A stretch of 64,000 nucleotides of DNA from Ruminococcus sp. (GCA_017460665.1 JAFUAO010000079.1:22810-86809); one strand, 5' to 3'. Counted from the stretch's first letter, positions 43,454 through 52,030 are shown. The notes: a model not told the origin generated them from the sequence alone. Numbers and translations are program-made.

Positions 43454-45007
43454 ATGGCAAACCAGCTTTGTATCGTTCTCGACTTCGGCGGCCAGTACAA
43501 CCAGCTCATCGCTCGAAGGGTCCGTGAATGTGGAGTTTACTGCGAGATCCGCAGCTATGAGACTCCGATCGAGGAGCTGAAACAGCTCGCCCCCACAGGC
43601 ATCATCTTCACCGGCGGCCCCAACAGCGTCTATGATCCCGCCTCGCCCCATATCCCCGAGGAGATCTTCAGCCTCGGCATACCGATCCTGGGCATCTGCT
43701 ACGGCTGCCAGCTCATGGCCTATACCCTCGGCGGTGAGGTCAAAAGCTGCGAGAAAAGCGAGTACGGCAAGATCGAGATAACTCATCAGGGCGGGCTCCT
43801 GTTCAAGGACGTTCCCGAAAAAAGCGTGGTATGGATGAGCCATACCGACTATGTCAGCAGGCTCCCTGAGGGCTTCAGCGTAAAGGCTGCCTCTGAGGAC
43901 TGTCCCTGCGCCGCCTTCGAGGACCCCGAGAAAAAGCTGTACGCCGTACAGTTCCACCCGGAGGTCACCCACAGCCAGTTCGGCAAGGAGATCCTCCGCA
44001 ACTTCCTCTTCGAGGTCTGCGGCTTCACCGGCGACTGGGTGATGGACGACTTCATCGAGGATACGATCGCCGGACTTAGAAAGACCATCGGCGATAAGAA
44101 GGTCATTCTGGGCCTGTCCGGAGGTGTGGATTCCTCCGTTGCCGCCGGCCTCCTCAGCAGAGCGGTCGGCAAGCAGCTCACCTGCGTTTTCGTCGACCAC
44201 GGCCTTCTGAGAAAGGACGAGGGAGACTTCGTTGAGCAGACCTTCACGAATATGTTCGATATGAACTTCGTCCGTGTCAACGCCAAGGATCAGTTCCTCT
44301 CAAAGCTCAAGGGAGTCACCGATCCCGAGGAGAAGCGTAAGATCATCGGCGCTGAGTTCGTCAACGTCTTCTGGGACGAGGTCCGCAAGGACGCAAACGG
44401 CGGCTTCTTCGCACAGGGCACGATCTACCCCGACCGCATAGAGTCCGGTAAGGGCAACGAGGCCGGTCAGGGCAGCGCCGCTGTTATCAAGACTCACCAC
44501 AATACCGCTATCCCCGAGGATATGAAGCACCTTTTCGCCGGTATCCTGGAGCCCCTCGGCGACCTGTTCAAGGACGAGGTAAGAGCCGTCGGCGAGAAGC
44601 TGGGCATCCCCAAGGAGCTGGTATGGAGACAGCCCTTCCCCGACCCCGGTCTGGGAGTCCGTATCATCGGCGAGATCACCGAGGAGAAGATCAAGGTCCT
44701 CCAGGATGCCGACGCTGTATTCCGTGACGAGATCGCTAAGAGCGGCATCGAGAGCCAGCTCAAGCAGTTCTTCGCTGTCCTCCCTGACGTCCGCACAGTC
44801 GGCGTTATGGGCGACCACCGTACTTATGACCACCTGATCGCTATCCGTGCCATAACTACCGACGACTTCATGACCGCTGATTGGGCCCGCATCCCCTACG
44901 ACGTCCTTGCAAGAGTCTCCAACCGCCTGTGCAATGAGGTGGAGCACGTCAACAGAGTCGTGTACGATATTACCTCCAAGCCCCCGGGAACTGTGGAGTG
45001 GGAATAA
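43454..45007 (+). CDS. guaA: GMP synthase (glutamine-hydrolysing)
   Basis: Converts XMP to GMP. The class I glutamine amidotransferase domain (~1-190) has [15 protein letters not shown] with the nucleophile Cys and QFHPEVTHS. The ATP-pyrophosphatase domain has the P-loop [16 protein letters not shown] (~218). The C-terminal dimerisation domain ends in the conserved KPPGTVEWE. 517 residues is typical. ATG at 43454 follows AGGAGG by four bases and fits the family start; the longer upstream frame is discarded. Confidence 0.97.
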   Translation: MANQLCIVLDFGGQYNQLIARRVRECGVYCEIRSYETPIEELKQLAPTGIIFTGGPNSVYDPASPHIPEEIFSLGIPILGICYGCQLMAYTLGGEVKSCEKSEYGKIEITHQGGLLFKDVPEKSVVWMSHTDYVSRLPEGFSVKAASEDCPCAAFEDPEKKLYAVQFHPEVTHSQFGKEILRNFLFEVCGFTGDWVMDDFIEDTIAGLRKTIGDKKVILGLSGGVDSSVAAGLLSRAVGKQLTCVFVDHGLLRKDEGDFVEQTFTNMFDMNFVRVNAKDQFLSKLKGVTDPEEKRKIIGAEFVNVFWDEVRKDANGGFFAQGTIYPDRIESGKGNEAGQGSAAVIKTHHNTAIPEDMKHLFAGILEPLGDLFKDEVRAVGEKLGIPKELVWRQPFPDPGLGVRIIGEITEEKIKVLQDADAVFRDEIAKSGIESQLKQFFAVLPDVRTVGVMGDHRTYDHLIAIRAITTDDFMTADWARIPYDVLARVSNRLCNEVEHVNRVVYDITSKPPGTVEWE

Positions 45008-45237
45008 ACGCCGAAGCGCTGCCGGCGGCAGATGAAGCGAGGCGTTTATTGCGCAGCGGTCGAAATATCCAAGCGTAAGCGACGGATATTTCGGGCACCG
45101 CAAGTGGATACAACTGATGTTGTGTGCTGAAAAGCTACAAATACGCCAAAAGCCGTTATCGCCCTGTTATCATGGCAACGATTTGGCAACAATTCTCAGT
45201 TATCGGCAACAGTAACGAATAATCTGTCTGAAAAGAT
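45008..45237. other. non-coding stretch after guaA with a 10-bp inverted repeat
   Basis: No gene is supported. CGAAATATCC (45061-45070) and GGATATTTCG (45084-45093) form a perfect stem without a T-tract. A 31-codon open tail ending at TAA follows further on (to ~45220) and has no start site. The 3' end of guaA is a well-known target of tyrosine-recombinase elements, so this may be an old attachment region; that is inference. Confidence 0.4.
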
Positions 45238-45279
45238 AAGAGCTATCTGATTCATTTACGAATCGGATAGCTCTTTTTG
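45238..45279. terminator. long-stem terminator
   Basis: A 16-bp stem with one mismatch (45238-45253 with 45260-45275), followed by TTTTTG on the plus strand. It also sits directly behind the small minus-strand frame at 45281-45427. Confidence 0.8.
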
Positions 45280-45280
45280 T

Positions 45281-45427
45281 TTATAGTTTAGTGAAATACC
45301 AAAGAAACGTGTAATTGTCAAAGTAGTATCTATCGTCATTATCATCTATCACACAGATCCCGTCAAAGATATAAGAAAACTGATACCCCGATCTGAAAAG
45401 CAGCCCTCTTTCGGGATATGGTGACAT
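45281..45427 (-). pseudogene. 48-codon remnant or small gene, probably frameshifted
   Basis: The minus-strand frame begins MSPYPERGLLFRSG and ends DRYYFDNYTFLWYFTKL, a protein-like composition rich in Tyr, Phe and Asp. Its ATG has no ribosome binding site. A better start with GAGGAAAATA spacing lies slightly upstream but in another frame (MDKCRCHHIPK...), so the gene may have suffered a single-base frameshift, or the sequence has an error here. No family is recognised. It ends at a terminator. Confidence 0.35.
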
Positions 45428-45561
45428 CTGCACTTATCCATTATTTTCCTCATTTGACGCCTATAGAGCAGCTTAGGATAACAGCTCCTTCACACTATAC
45501 CACACCTCCCCTCCGCCAGTCAACACAGCTTTTTCGGCAAAATGGGGCCGAGCCCTGCTGA

Positions 45562-45579
45562 TCGGGAAAAATTTCCCGA
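45562..45579. promoter_or_regulatory. perfect 18-bp palindrome TCGGGAAAAATTTCCCGA
   Basis: Eight-base arms around AA, six bases upstream of the −35 of the NUDIX gene promoter. Looks like an operator. Confidence 0.5.
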
Positions 45580-45585
45580 GAGGTG

Positions 45586-45614
45586 TTGACATTTGTCGGA
45601 TACGGGTATATAAT
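45586..45614 (+). promoter_or_regulatory. consensus sigmaA promoter of the NUDIX gene
   Basis: TTGACA (45586-45591) and TATAAT (45609-45614), 17-bp spacer: an exact consensus match. Confidence 0.92.
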
Positions 45615-45666
45615 AACTATCGCTGACGGGTGAGACCGTGATCTTTACTTCGGATCGGAGAAGAAA

Positions 45667-46434
45667 ATGGAAGACATTGAAATTTACCTTAACCGACTTC
45701 ATGAGGAGCAGGAGAACTGGCGTGAGACTGCGAGCAAGCTGAACGCACCTCAGATCTGCTCCAAGGAAACACTTGAAAAATGGCTGGCCGAGCACAGCGA
45801 GCTCCCGAAGGTGAAGCTCTACGTTTCAAACGAGGAGATCAGCTCCCCTGCTATCGACCAGATAATTGAGGCCTTTGCCGGGAGGGCACAGGTCATCACC
45901 GATGAGTTCCTCAACATCATCGACGAGACCGCTCACATGACCGCTCTGAGCAAGCCAAGGAGCCTTGTCCACCGGGACGGCGACCTTCATGCTGCGGTCC
46001 ACATCTGGATCATCAGAAGGCGTGACATGGGCGTTTACGTCCTGCTGCAAAAGCGCTCTCATCTCAAGGAGATCAGTCCTGACTGCTACGACGTTTCCGC
46101 AGCCGGACACGTCACTCAGAACGGAGAGTTCCGCAGCACTGCCATTCGTGAGACTGCCGAGGAGATCGGTCTTGAGATCCCCAGGGAGCAGCTCGAGCTG
46201 ATCGGGCTGACTGAGAGCCGCTACGCCGACGACCACACTCAGGACAACGAGATCCGGGCGGTATATCTTTACCGTGGGCAGGTGGACGAGGAGAGCCTTG
46301 TGCTCCAGGAGAGCGAGGTAGCGGAGGTCTGCTGGGCGGAGCTGGACGAGCTCCTGACAGTGATCAAAAACGAGGACTTCAAGCACTGCCTTGATCTGGA
46401 GGAGCTTGCCATGATCAAGAAGGCGGTGTTTTGA
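45667..46434 (+). CDS. NUDIX hydrolase with N-terminal extension
   Basis: 255 residues. The first ~95 residues are an unrecognised, mainly helical region. The NUDIX domain (~98-240) is close to the isopentenyl-diphosphate-isomerase-like/YfcD group and carries the box GHVTQNGEFRSTAIRETAEEIGLEI, with all Gly, Glu and Arg positions in place. It hydrolyses a nucleoside-diphosphate-linked substrate using Mg2+; the substrate cannot be told. CGGAG lies six bases before the ATG. The consensus promoter and palindrome upstream suggest strong, repressed expression. Confidence 0.87.
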   Translation: MEDIEIYLNRLHEEQENWRETASKLNAPQICSKETLEKWLAEHSELPKVKLYVSNEEISSPAIDQIIEAFAGRAQVITDEFLNIIDETAHMTALSKPRSLVHRDGDLHAAVHIWIIRRRDMGVYVLLQKRSHLKEISPDCYDVSAAGHVTQNGEFRSTAIRETAEEIGLEIPREQLELIGLTESRYADDHTQDNEIRAVYLYRGQVDEESLVLQESEVAEVCWAELDELLTVIKNEDFKHCLDLEELAMIKKAVF

Positions 46435-46478
46435 TGAATGCGAAATTCGGGATCAGACCCCTCTGCCCCTTCGGAGCA

Positions 46479-46504
46479 CCTCCCCTTTCAGGGGAGGCTT
46501 TTTT
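46479..46504 (+). terminator. terminator of the NUDIX gene
   Basis: CCTCCCCT (46479-46486) pairs with AGGGGAGG (46490-46497), then C and six Ts. Confidence 0.82.
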
Positions 46505-46965
46505 GTAGGGGCGAACATTGTTCGCCCGGCCTCCCGGAAACAAATGAAGGGACGGCCACCCACCGTCCGTGGGCATATACATTGTGTAGGGGAGGCCGCC
46601 CTCGACGTCCCGGCCGATCTTTGGGAACAAATTGTAGGGGCGAATTCCGTTCGCCCGGCCGTTTTTCGGGTCTCCCGTTTCGTTCGACGACACATATCTC
46701 GTTGCCGCTGAGCGGCAAGGCCTGCATTATGGACCGGTGGAAAGGGACGCCTTCTCTTACAAGGCGTCCCCTCTTGAAAAACAGTCTCCCAGACTGTTTT
46801 TCAATTCACCCCTTGCGAGGCGCCTTCGTAAGGAGAGTTTCGCCCTCTGCGGAGGGCGACCAAGGGCTCTGCCCTTGGATCCCGGCAGGGAGCGAGCGGC
46901 TCCCTGCACCCCGCAATTATTATTTTAATTCGTCCTCCAACGGCGGACACCATAATTCCGCATTC
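46504..46965. repeat. intergenic repeat block with hairpin units
   Basis: Two near-identical 28-base units start TGTAGGGGCGAA (46504-46531 and 46633-46660) and fold into GGGCGAAC/GTTCGCCC-type hairpins. A partial third unit begins near 46586. Further on are a GGGACGCCTT/AAGGCGTCCC stem (46742-46770) and an AAACAGTCT/AGACTGTTT stem (46781-46801). Such GC-rich intergenic units recur in Ruminococcaceae and Faecalibacterium genomes in my recollection. Open frames across this block have no domain or ribosome binding site and are not called. Confidence 0.6.
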
Positions 46966-46970
46966 CAGGT

Positions 46971-47001
46971 CAAAAAAGCTCCGGCAGGACGCCGGAGCTT
47001 T
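46971..47001 (-). terminator. terminator of the transglutaminase-dockerin gene
   Basis: AAAGCTCCGGC (46975-46985) pairs with GCCGGAGCTTT (46991-47001), with TTTTTT on the minus strand, just behind the stop. Confidence 0.85.
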
Positions 47002-47005
47002 CGTT

Positions 47006-48532
47006 TTATTCTGTTACAGGCTGCGGATCGGTGATCGTCACGATATGCTCGGCTATGAGCTGGCGCATGATGATGACATCGAACACCGTCAGCCTTCCGT
47101 CGCCGCTTATATCGCAGTTGAGGTCAAAGTCCTCGCTGCCCATTACTACCTTCGCACAGTACACAAGGTCCGCAATATTCACGGCTCCGTCCTGATTGAG
47201 GTCACCGTATATGGGCTCAGGAGCCGCTGTCGTGGGCTCAGTGGCAGTTGTCGTAGTGGTCACAGGCGCCGCCTTGGTGGTAGTACTGGTCTTGGTGCTC
47301 CGCTTAGTCGTCGAGGTGGAAGTCACAGGCTCGGTACTTGTAACAGTGGTCTTTACTGTCGTGGGAGCAGCAGTCGTCTTGGTGGAAGTGCTGGTGGGCG
47401 CTGAGGTGACAGTTGTCGTCACAGGCGCAGTCGTCTCAGGGGCGCTCGCCCTCCAGTCAGGGTCGTAGTCAGTGGTCGAGATCACAGGATAGCTGGTAGT
47501 TGTCAGGTTGAAATAAGTAGTCTCCTCATGGTCGGTGAAGAAGCTGTCGGAGCCGGTCAGGAAGTAGTAATAGACGATGTCGACGCCGTACTTTCCGTCA
47601 CGGTCGTCCCATGTCACGTCCATTGCGTACCACTTGTCATCGTCCATCTTGACGTAGTTCCACATATGGGCGGTAAGGCCGTCATCCTCGAAATTCCCCA
47701 CAACAACGATACACGGGATCCCCAGCTCGTCGCAGATCAGCTTGAATGCCTTGGAGTAGCCCTCACAGACCGCTCCCGGCTCGACGATAGCGCCGACTGC
47801 GGAGTTGCAGTAAGGTGAGGTCCCGTCATAGTAGGTGAAGCTGCTGATCCTGTCGTGGATCGTTTTCAGCATCTCATAGCGTGTCCCGGAGACATCGCTG
47901 TAGTCCTCCACAGCCGCCTCCAGCTTTTCCTTGTACTCGTTTATGTCGCTCAGGGAGCTGAACGCATCGAAAACTCCCGGTGTAAATGTCAGCTTAGTTA
48001 TGGTATAGGTATAGGTCTTGTTCTTGGAGCTGTAGCTGGAAGAAACGCTTCCGGTATCGACTCCGATCTTAGACTCGTCCAGCCAGAACACCTCCGGCAT
48101 ATCAAAAAGGAATAGGTCCATGCCGGGCTTGCAGTTAGAGAAAACTGCGGTGGAGAAGGCCTTATCGCTGTCCTCTGAGGCGCTGACGGTGAACTTGACC
48201 GGCTCCGGCAGCTTGACTGTGAAGCTGGAAAGGGAGGGGGTGGTCAGCTTTGCGAAGGCCTCATACACGGCGGTATTGTTGGCGTCAAGGTTGTCCTTGT
48301 GGACGAATGACTCCTCGCTGTAATTAGAGAGGAACTGCGCCGTTTCGGGCATCGTGAGGGAGAAGCCCTCAGCATCGCCCACGATGAGCGTATCAGGCTC
48401 ATAGGTCCCTGTCACAGTGGTCAGGGCGTCGGTCACCTCCGCAGCCGCAGCCGCTGCGCCGCCCTGTGCTAATAGGGCCGAGGCGGTGATGATAGAGAGA
48501 GTTGCTGCTAAAATGTTTTTCTGTTTTTTCAT
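47006..48532 (-). CDS. secreted transglutaminase-like protein with C-terminal dockerin
   Basis: 508 residues. Signal peptide (~1-32); an N-terminal beta-rich region; a transglutaminase-like core (~205-330) with the Cys in GAVCEGYSKAF (~254), His in DGLTAHMWNYV and Asp in WYAMDVTWDD; a Thr/Ser/Lys/Pro linker with TTT and STK runs (~365-440); and a dockerin (~445-500) with GDLNQDGAVNIADLV and CDISGDGRLTVFDV. The dockerin targets it to a scaffoldin; the core may act as a protease or cross-linker. GGAGG is eight bases before the ATG at 48532. Confidence 0.88.
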   Translation of the reverse strand: MKKQKNILAATLSIITASALLAQGGAAAAAAEVTDALTTVTGTYEPDTLIVGDAEGFSLTMPETAQFLSNYSEESFVHKDNLDANNTAVYEAFAKLTTPSLSSFTVKLPEPVKFTVSASEDSDKAFSTAVFSNCKPGMDLFLFDMPEVFWLDESKIGVDTGSVSSSYSSKNKTYTYTITKLTFTPGVFDAFSSLSDINEYKEKLEAAVEDYSDVSGTRYEMLKTIHDRISSFTYYDGTSPYCNSAVGAIVEPGAVCEGYSKAFKLICDELGIPCIVVVGNFEDDGLTAHMWNYVKMDDDKWYAMDVTWDDRDGKYGVDIVYYYFLTGSDSFFTDHEETTYFNLTTTSYPVISTTDYDPDWRASAPETTAPVTTTVTSAPTSTSTKTTAAPTTVKTTVTSTEPVTSTSTTKRSTKTSTTTKAAPVTTTTTATEPTTAAPEPIYGDLNQDGAVNIADLVYCAKVVMGSEDFDLNCDISGDGRLTVFDVIIMRQLIAEHIVTITDPQPVTE

Positions 48533-48620
48533 ATTGAAAACCTCCATTCAAAGAGCGTTCCCAATCCCGAGCTCTGTTCGGTCCTGCCTAAAGGAAAGAA
48601 CAGAAATTTATCTAACTTAC

Positions 48621-48649
48621 ATTATATAAGATCTCGCAAGAAAAGTCAA
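48621..48649 (-). promoter_or_regulatory. sigmaA-type promoter of the transglutaminase-dockerin gene
   Basis: On the minus strand TTGACT (plus 48644-48649) and TATAAT (plus 48621-48626), spacer 17 bp. Apart from this and the facing promoter at 48837, I see nothing in the gap 48533-48926. Confidence 0.88.
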
Positions 48650-48836
48650 TGGCTTCCGGGCACATTTGTTTATACTGCACATCCGGCAGGAGCTCCGCAT
48701 GGTGATAACGCCCAACTCCCCTGCTCCTCCAAAGTACGGTAAACTGGGGAAAACGGCATAGTGATATTCCTTGCGGTATATGCTGAAAACGCTAAAAAAA
48801 ACGGGAAAGACTGCCGATTATTCGTTATCTTGTCTC

Positions 48837-48865
48837 TTGCAAAAAGTCAGGCGCTATGGTATACT
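48837..48865 (+). promoter_or_regulatory. sigmaA-type promoter of the aminotransferase gene
   Basis: TTGCAA (48837-48842) and TATACT (48860-48865) with a 17-bp spacer, 61 bases before the ATG. Confidence 0.8.
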
Positions 48866-48926
48866 TTTATATGGACTGCAATAACTATATTTTGACAATA
48901 TATTTACTGAAAGGTGAGATCATCCA

Positions 48927-50204
48927 ATGAATCTATCAGAAATGAGCAGAGACGAGCTCCTCAGCTTCCGTGATGAAGCCCTCTCACGCTACAACGATTT
49001 CAAGGCTCAGGGGCTTTCCCTCAATATGTCCCGTGGAAATCCCTGCAAGGAGCAGCTGGAGCTCAGCGTTTCCATGCTGGACGTTTTCGACGACGGCGAC
49101 TTCGTCAGCGAGAACGGCATAGATGTCCGCAACTACGGTATGCTGGACGGTATCCCCGAGGCCAAGAAGCTCTTTTCGGATATGATCGGCGTGGACAGCG
49201 ACGAGGTGATCATCTTCGGCAACTCCAGCCTCAACGCCATGTTCTGGACCGTACAGACCGCTTTCAATAAGGGCGTCCTGGGAAGCACTCCCTGGGGGAA
49301 ACTGGACAAGGTGAAGTTCCTCTGCCCCGTCCCCGGCTACGACAGGCACTTCAAGGTGACCGAGTTCTTCGGGATCGAGATGATCAATATCCCCATGACC
49401 GCTGAGGGCCCGGATATGGACCTCATCGAGGAGCTGGTGGCTAAGGACGAGTCGATCAAGGGCATTTGGTGCGTTCCTCAGTATTCCAACCCCGACGGCA
49501 TCTCCTACAGCGACGACACTGTAAGGCGCTTCGCCAGCTTGAAGCCTGCTGCTAAGGACTTCCGGATCTTCTGGGACAACGCCTACTGTATCCACCACCT
49601 CACCGACTCTCCCAAGTACATACTCAATATCCTTGACGAGGCCAAGAAAGTCGGCAACGAGAACATCGTGTACATCTTCGGCTCTACCTCAAAGATAACC
49701 TTCCCCGGCGCCGGCGTCGCAGTTATGGGCGCAAGCCGTGAGAACGTTGAGGCGCTGAAGAAGTTCCTCGGCATAAGCATAATCAGCTACGATAAGATGA
49801 ACCAGCTCCGCCACGTCAAGTTCTTCGAGAGCTTCGAGCACATGAAGGACCACATGAAGAAGCACATGGCGATCATCGCTCCTAAGTTCAGGCTGGTCTG
49901 TGATAAGCTCAGCAAGGAGATAGCACCTCTCGGTATCGGCGAATGGACCGACCCTGAGGGCGGATACTTCGTTTCGTTCAACGCTCTCAGCGGCTGTGCA
50001 AAGCGCATCGTCAAGCTGTGCAGCGAGGCCGGAGTGACCCTCACCGGCGCCGGAGCCACCTTCCCCTATGGAGTGGATCCCGATGACCGCAACATAAGAC
50101 TTGCTCCCACCTATCCCCCCATCGAGGATCTGGAGAAGGCCATGGATCTGTTCACGATCTGCGTAAAGCTGGCAAGCGCAGAGAAGCTCCTTGGCGAGAA
50201 GTAA
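48927..50204 (+). CDS. PLP-dependent aminotransferase, class I (probable aspartate aminotransferase)
   Basis: 425 residues of the fold-type I family, of the longer type annotated as aspartate aminotransferase in Actinobacteria and Clostridia. NMSRGNP near the N-terminus, NYGMLDGIPEAKKLF, WCVPQYSNPDG, IFWDNAYCIHHL and the PLP lysine in FGSTSKITFPGAG (~250) are visible, as is the carboxylate-binding NIRLAPTYPP near the end. It moves amino groups between aspartate and 2-oxoglutarate or a similar pair. AAAGGTGAG precedes the ATG. Single-gene transcript with its own terminator. Confidence 0.88.
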   Translation: MNLSEMSRDELLSFRDEALSRYNDFKAQGLSLNMSRGNPCKEQLELSVSMLDVFDDGDFVSENGIDVRNYGMLDGIPEAKKLFSDMIGVDSDEVIIFGNSSLNAMFWTVQTAFNKGVLGSTPWGKLDKVKFLCPVPGYDRHFKVTEFFGIEMINIPMTAEGPDMDLIEELVAKDESIKGIWCVPQYSNPDGISYSDDTVRRFASLKPAAKDFRIFWDNAYCIHHLTDSPKYILNILDEAKKVGNENIVYIFGSTSKITFPGAGVAVMGASRENVEALKKFLGISIISYDKMNQLRHVKFFESFEHMKDHMKKHMAIIAPKFRLVCDKLSKEIAPLGIGEWTDPEGGYFVSFNALSGCAKRIVKLCSEAGVTLTGAGATFPYGVDPDDRNIRLAPTYPPIEDLEKAMDLFTICVKLASAEKLLGEK

Positions 50205-50210
50205 AAAACT

Positions 50211-50238
50211 GACCGGACGCTGATGTGTCCGGTCTTTT
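50211..50238 (+). terminator. terminator of the aminotransferase gene
   Basis: GACCGGAC (50211-50218) and GTCCGGTC (50227-50234), then TTTT. Confidence 0.85.
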
Positions 50239-50249
50239 CTTTGGAAAAA

Positions 50250-50293
50250 ATGAGCCGCAGTCCTCACGGTGATGAAAACTGCGGCTGTTTTTT
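50250..50293. terminator. second, mainly minus-strand terminator
   Basis: AGCCGCAGT (50253-50261) and ACTGCGGCT (50278-50286), flanked by A-runs and T-runs on both sides. It overlaps the end of the InlB-like dockerin gene. Confidence 0.75.
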
Positions 50294-51672
50294 TACTCAA
50301 CAGGGTCGTCTATGACGATCACAGTATCGGGATAGTAGGGCAGAGCGCTGATCAGCTTTGCGTCCAGCATCTGTACCGCTAAGGCGTCCATGCCGTTGAC
50401 TCCCGAGCCGGGATCGTACACGTCTGCGATCACAAGGAGCTCATCTGCGATAGGATACTTCCCCGGGAGAGCTGCGTACTGGAGGATCGCAACTGCGTCG
50501 TTCAGGTCCACCTTGCCGTCGTTGTTGGCGTCGCCGGGCAGGTCGGTCAGTACAACGTCCGTAGGAGGAGCTGTAGTCGGCTCAGTATCAGGCTTAGTTC
50601 CGGCCACCCAAACGGAGGTCAGAGCGATGCCCAGTCCGGGCTTTGCTCCCAAGATCAGGAACTCGTCGCCGGGCTGATAGACCTCATCGCCGTACTTCCA
50701 GCCGTCGAAATAATAGCCTTCCTTCTCGCAGTTGTTCTCGGGGCAGATGATCGTGGTGTCGGTCAAGCCCTTGATCTTGATATTGTCAGAGGACTTTCCG
50801 GTGCCTGCATTGAAAACGACCGTATACTCGATAGGTGTCCAGACTGCGGTATAGACCACGTCCTCGTGGGGCAGAGTCACCGACTGTCCGGGGAGATAGG
50901 TCTCGCCGTCAACGCTGGATACCCAGCCCGTCAGGGAGAAGCCCGATCTTGCGACTCTGTCAGCACCGGCCAGCTCCATAGGCATACCCTCGTTGTAGCT
51001 GAAGGTCACGCTGGGGTTGCCGCTGATACGGTCCACATCGCCTGCGGAGAAGGTGACGTTGATCTTGTAGGTCCAGATCGGGGTCAGTGTTATTTCGTGG
51101 TCCGGCATGATGATGCTGTTGTTGCCGTCGAAAACGTGGGTCCCGTCGGTCATTGCGTAGGAAGTAGCGTTCTCAGCGCTCAGGACGATGACCTTGGGGG
51201 TCAGCACCTGTCCGGGGAACGCTTTCGCCTCGCCGAAGACCTTCTCAAGGTCTGTACCGATGATCTCCTTGTCGAACTCATAGTTGACATTGATCTTATC
51301 GGCCAGCGGATCGTAGAACACTGGCTCGAGGACGACCTCTGTGACGTCCTCCGGAAGTACATTGAAATACAAAGGCTTGCCCGGCTCGTAGGCCACGTCG
51401 CCGTCGTAGGTCCAGCCGCTGAACGTATAGCCCTTCTTCGTCATGCCGTCAGACGGCATCTGGACAAAGGAGGCAGAGGTCGTCACATTGGCGAAGACCT
51501 CATTGGGGTCGATCTTTGGGCTGAACGAGATCGTTTCGTCGTCCAGGCAGTTGAATTTTACCGTAATGGTCCTTGCTTCGTCAGCGGCGTCTGCCGGGAA
51601 AGCTCCCAGAGCGCACACTGACATGACCGCAGCAGCGCCAGCCGCAGCCAGTCTTGAGAAAAACTTGTTCAT
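50293..51672 (-). CDS. secreted InlB-type beta-repeat protein with dockerin
   Basis: 459 residues. Signal peptide (~1-30), then several Listeria-Bacteroides-type repeats recognised by GYTFSGWTYDGDVAYEPGKPL, GFSLTGWVSSVDGETYLPGQSV and GYYFDGWKYGDEVYQPGDEF. A short Pro/Thr linker and a dockerin (~388-450) with PGDANNDGKVDLNDAV and VNGMDALAVQMLDAKL follow. No catalytic domain is present, so it is probably an adhesive or binding cellulosome component. GGGAGG precedes the ATG. It follows the DUF4250 gene by 48 bases without an obvious promoter between them. Confidence 0.85.
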   Translation of the reverse strand: MNKFFSRLAAAGAAAVMSVCALGAFPADAADEARTITVKFNCLDDETISFSPKIDPNEVFANVTTSASFVQMPSDGMTKKGYTFSGWTYDGDVAYEPGKPLYFNVLPEDVTEVVLEPVFYDPLADKINVNYEFDKEIIGTDLEKVFGEAKAFPGQVLTPKVIVLSAENATSYAMTDGTHVFDGNNSIIMPDHEITLTPIWTYKINVTFSAGDVDRISGNPSVTFSYNEGMPMELAGADRVARSGFSLTGWVSSVDGETYLPGQSVTLPHEDVVYTAVWTPIEYTVVFNAGTGKSSDNIKIKGLTDTTIICPENNCEKEGYYFDGWKYGDEVYQPGDEFLILGAKPGLGIALTSVWVAGTKPDTEPTTAPPTDVVLTDLPGDANNDGKVDLNDAVAILQYAALPGKYPIADELLVIADVYDPGSGVNGMDALAVQMLDAKLISALPYYPDTVIVIDDPVE

Positions 51673-51720
51673 GATACCCTCCCATTTTTCTGATGCTCAC
51701 GCATCTGCCGGTCCCCCGGC

Positions 51721-51897
51721 TCATTTGAACTGATTTTTTTCTTTGTCGTATGAATAGCCTATAGCTGACAGCTTGCCCTCCAGCTCTGACTGCTGGATCG
51801 AAAGGCTCTTACAGAGCTCCTCAAGGTCCGGATACTCATCTCGCAGCTTAGTATTTATGTAGCTGAGCAGGATCACAGGATCGTTCGGCAGCTTCAT
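51721..51897 (-). CDS. DUF4250 small protein
   Basis: 58 residues beginning MKLPNDPVILLSYINTKLRD and ending IGYSYDKEKNQF. This matches my recollection of the DUF4250 family of short soluble Firmicutes proteins of unknown role. AAAGGAG lies eight bases before the chosen ATG at 51897; the longer frame to 51948 lacks such a site. It has its own promoter and a ~100-base GC-rich leader. Confidence 0.8.
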   Translation of the reverse strand: MKLPNDPVILLSYINTKLRDEYPDLEELCKSLSIQQSELEGKLSAIGYSYDKEKNQFK

Positions 51898-51995
51898 GCA
51901 CATCGCTCCTTTCAAAGATAGAGGGCGCCGGTACGCAGTGCAGGACATACCGCCGCAGCTTAGGCTAATGGCGGCCCTCCCGAGCCGTCTCAGCT
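51898..51995 (-). other. GC-rich, possibly structured 5' leader
   Basis: Between the expected transcript start (~51995) and the ribosome binding site lie ~85 bases containing GGCCGCC...GCGGCGG and TTAGC...GCCTAAGC stretches able to pair. The surrounding intergenic DNA is AT-rich. No known riboswitch motif is recognised. Confidence 0.35.
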
Positions 51996-52001
51996 AACCT
52001 T

Positions 52002-52030
52002 AATATACAATAATATTTCCCACAAGTCAA
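52002..52030 (-). promoter_or_regulatory. sigmaA-type promoter of the DUF4250 gene
   Basis: TTGACT (plus 52025-52030) and TATATT (plus 52002-52007) on the minus strand, 17-bp spacer. Confidence 0.82.

Noticed and set aside
45115-45225. Phage-integrase C-terminal remnant behind guaA
   Set aside because: The 31-codon open tail lacks the catalytic Tyr/His/Arg context, so I cannot assign it to an integrase.
46438-47034. 198-codon plus-strand frame over the intergenic repeats
   Set aside because: It consists of repeat hairpins and crosses two terminators; translation is Arg/Pro-rich with no domain.
47200-47430. Thr/Ser-codon repeat stretch as a non-coding repeat
   Set aside because: It is the in-frame linker of the transglutaminase-dockerin protein.
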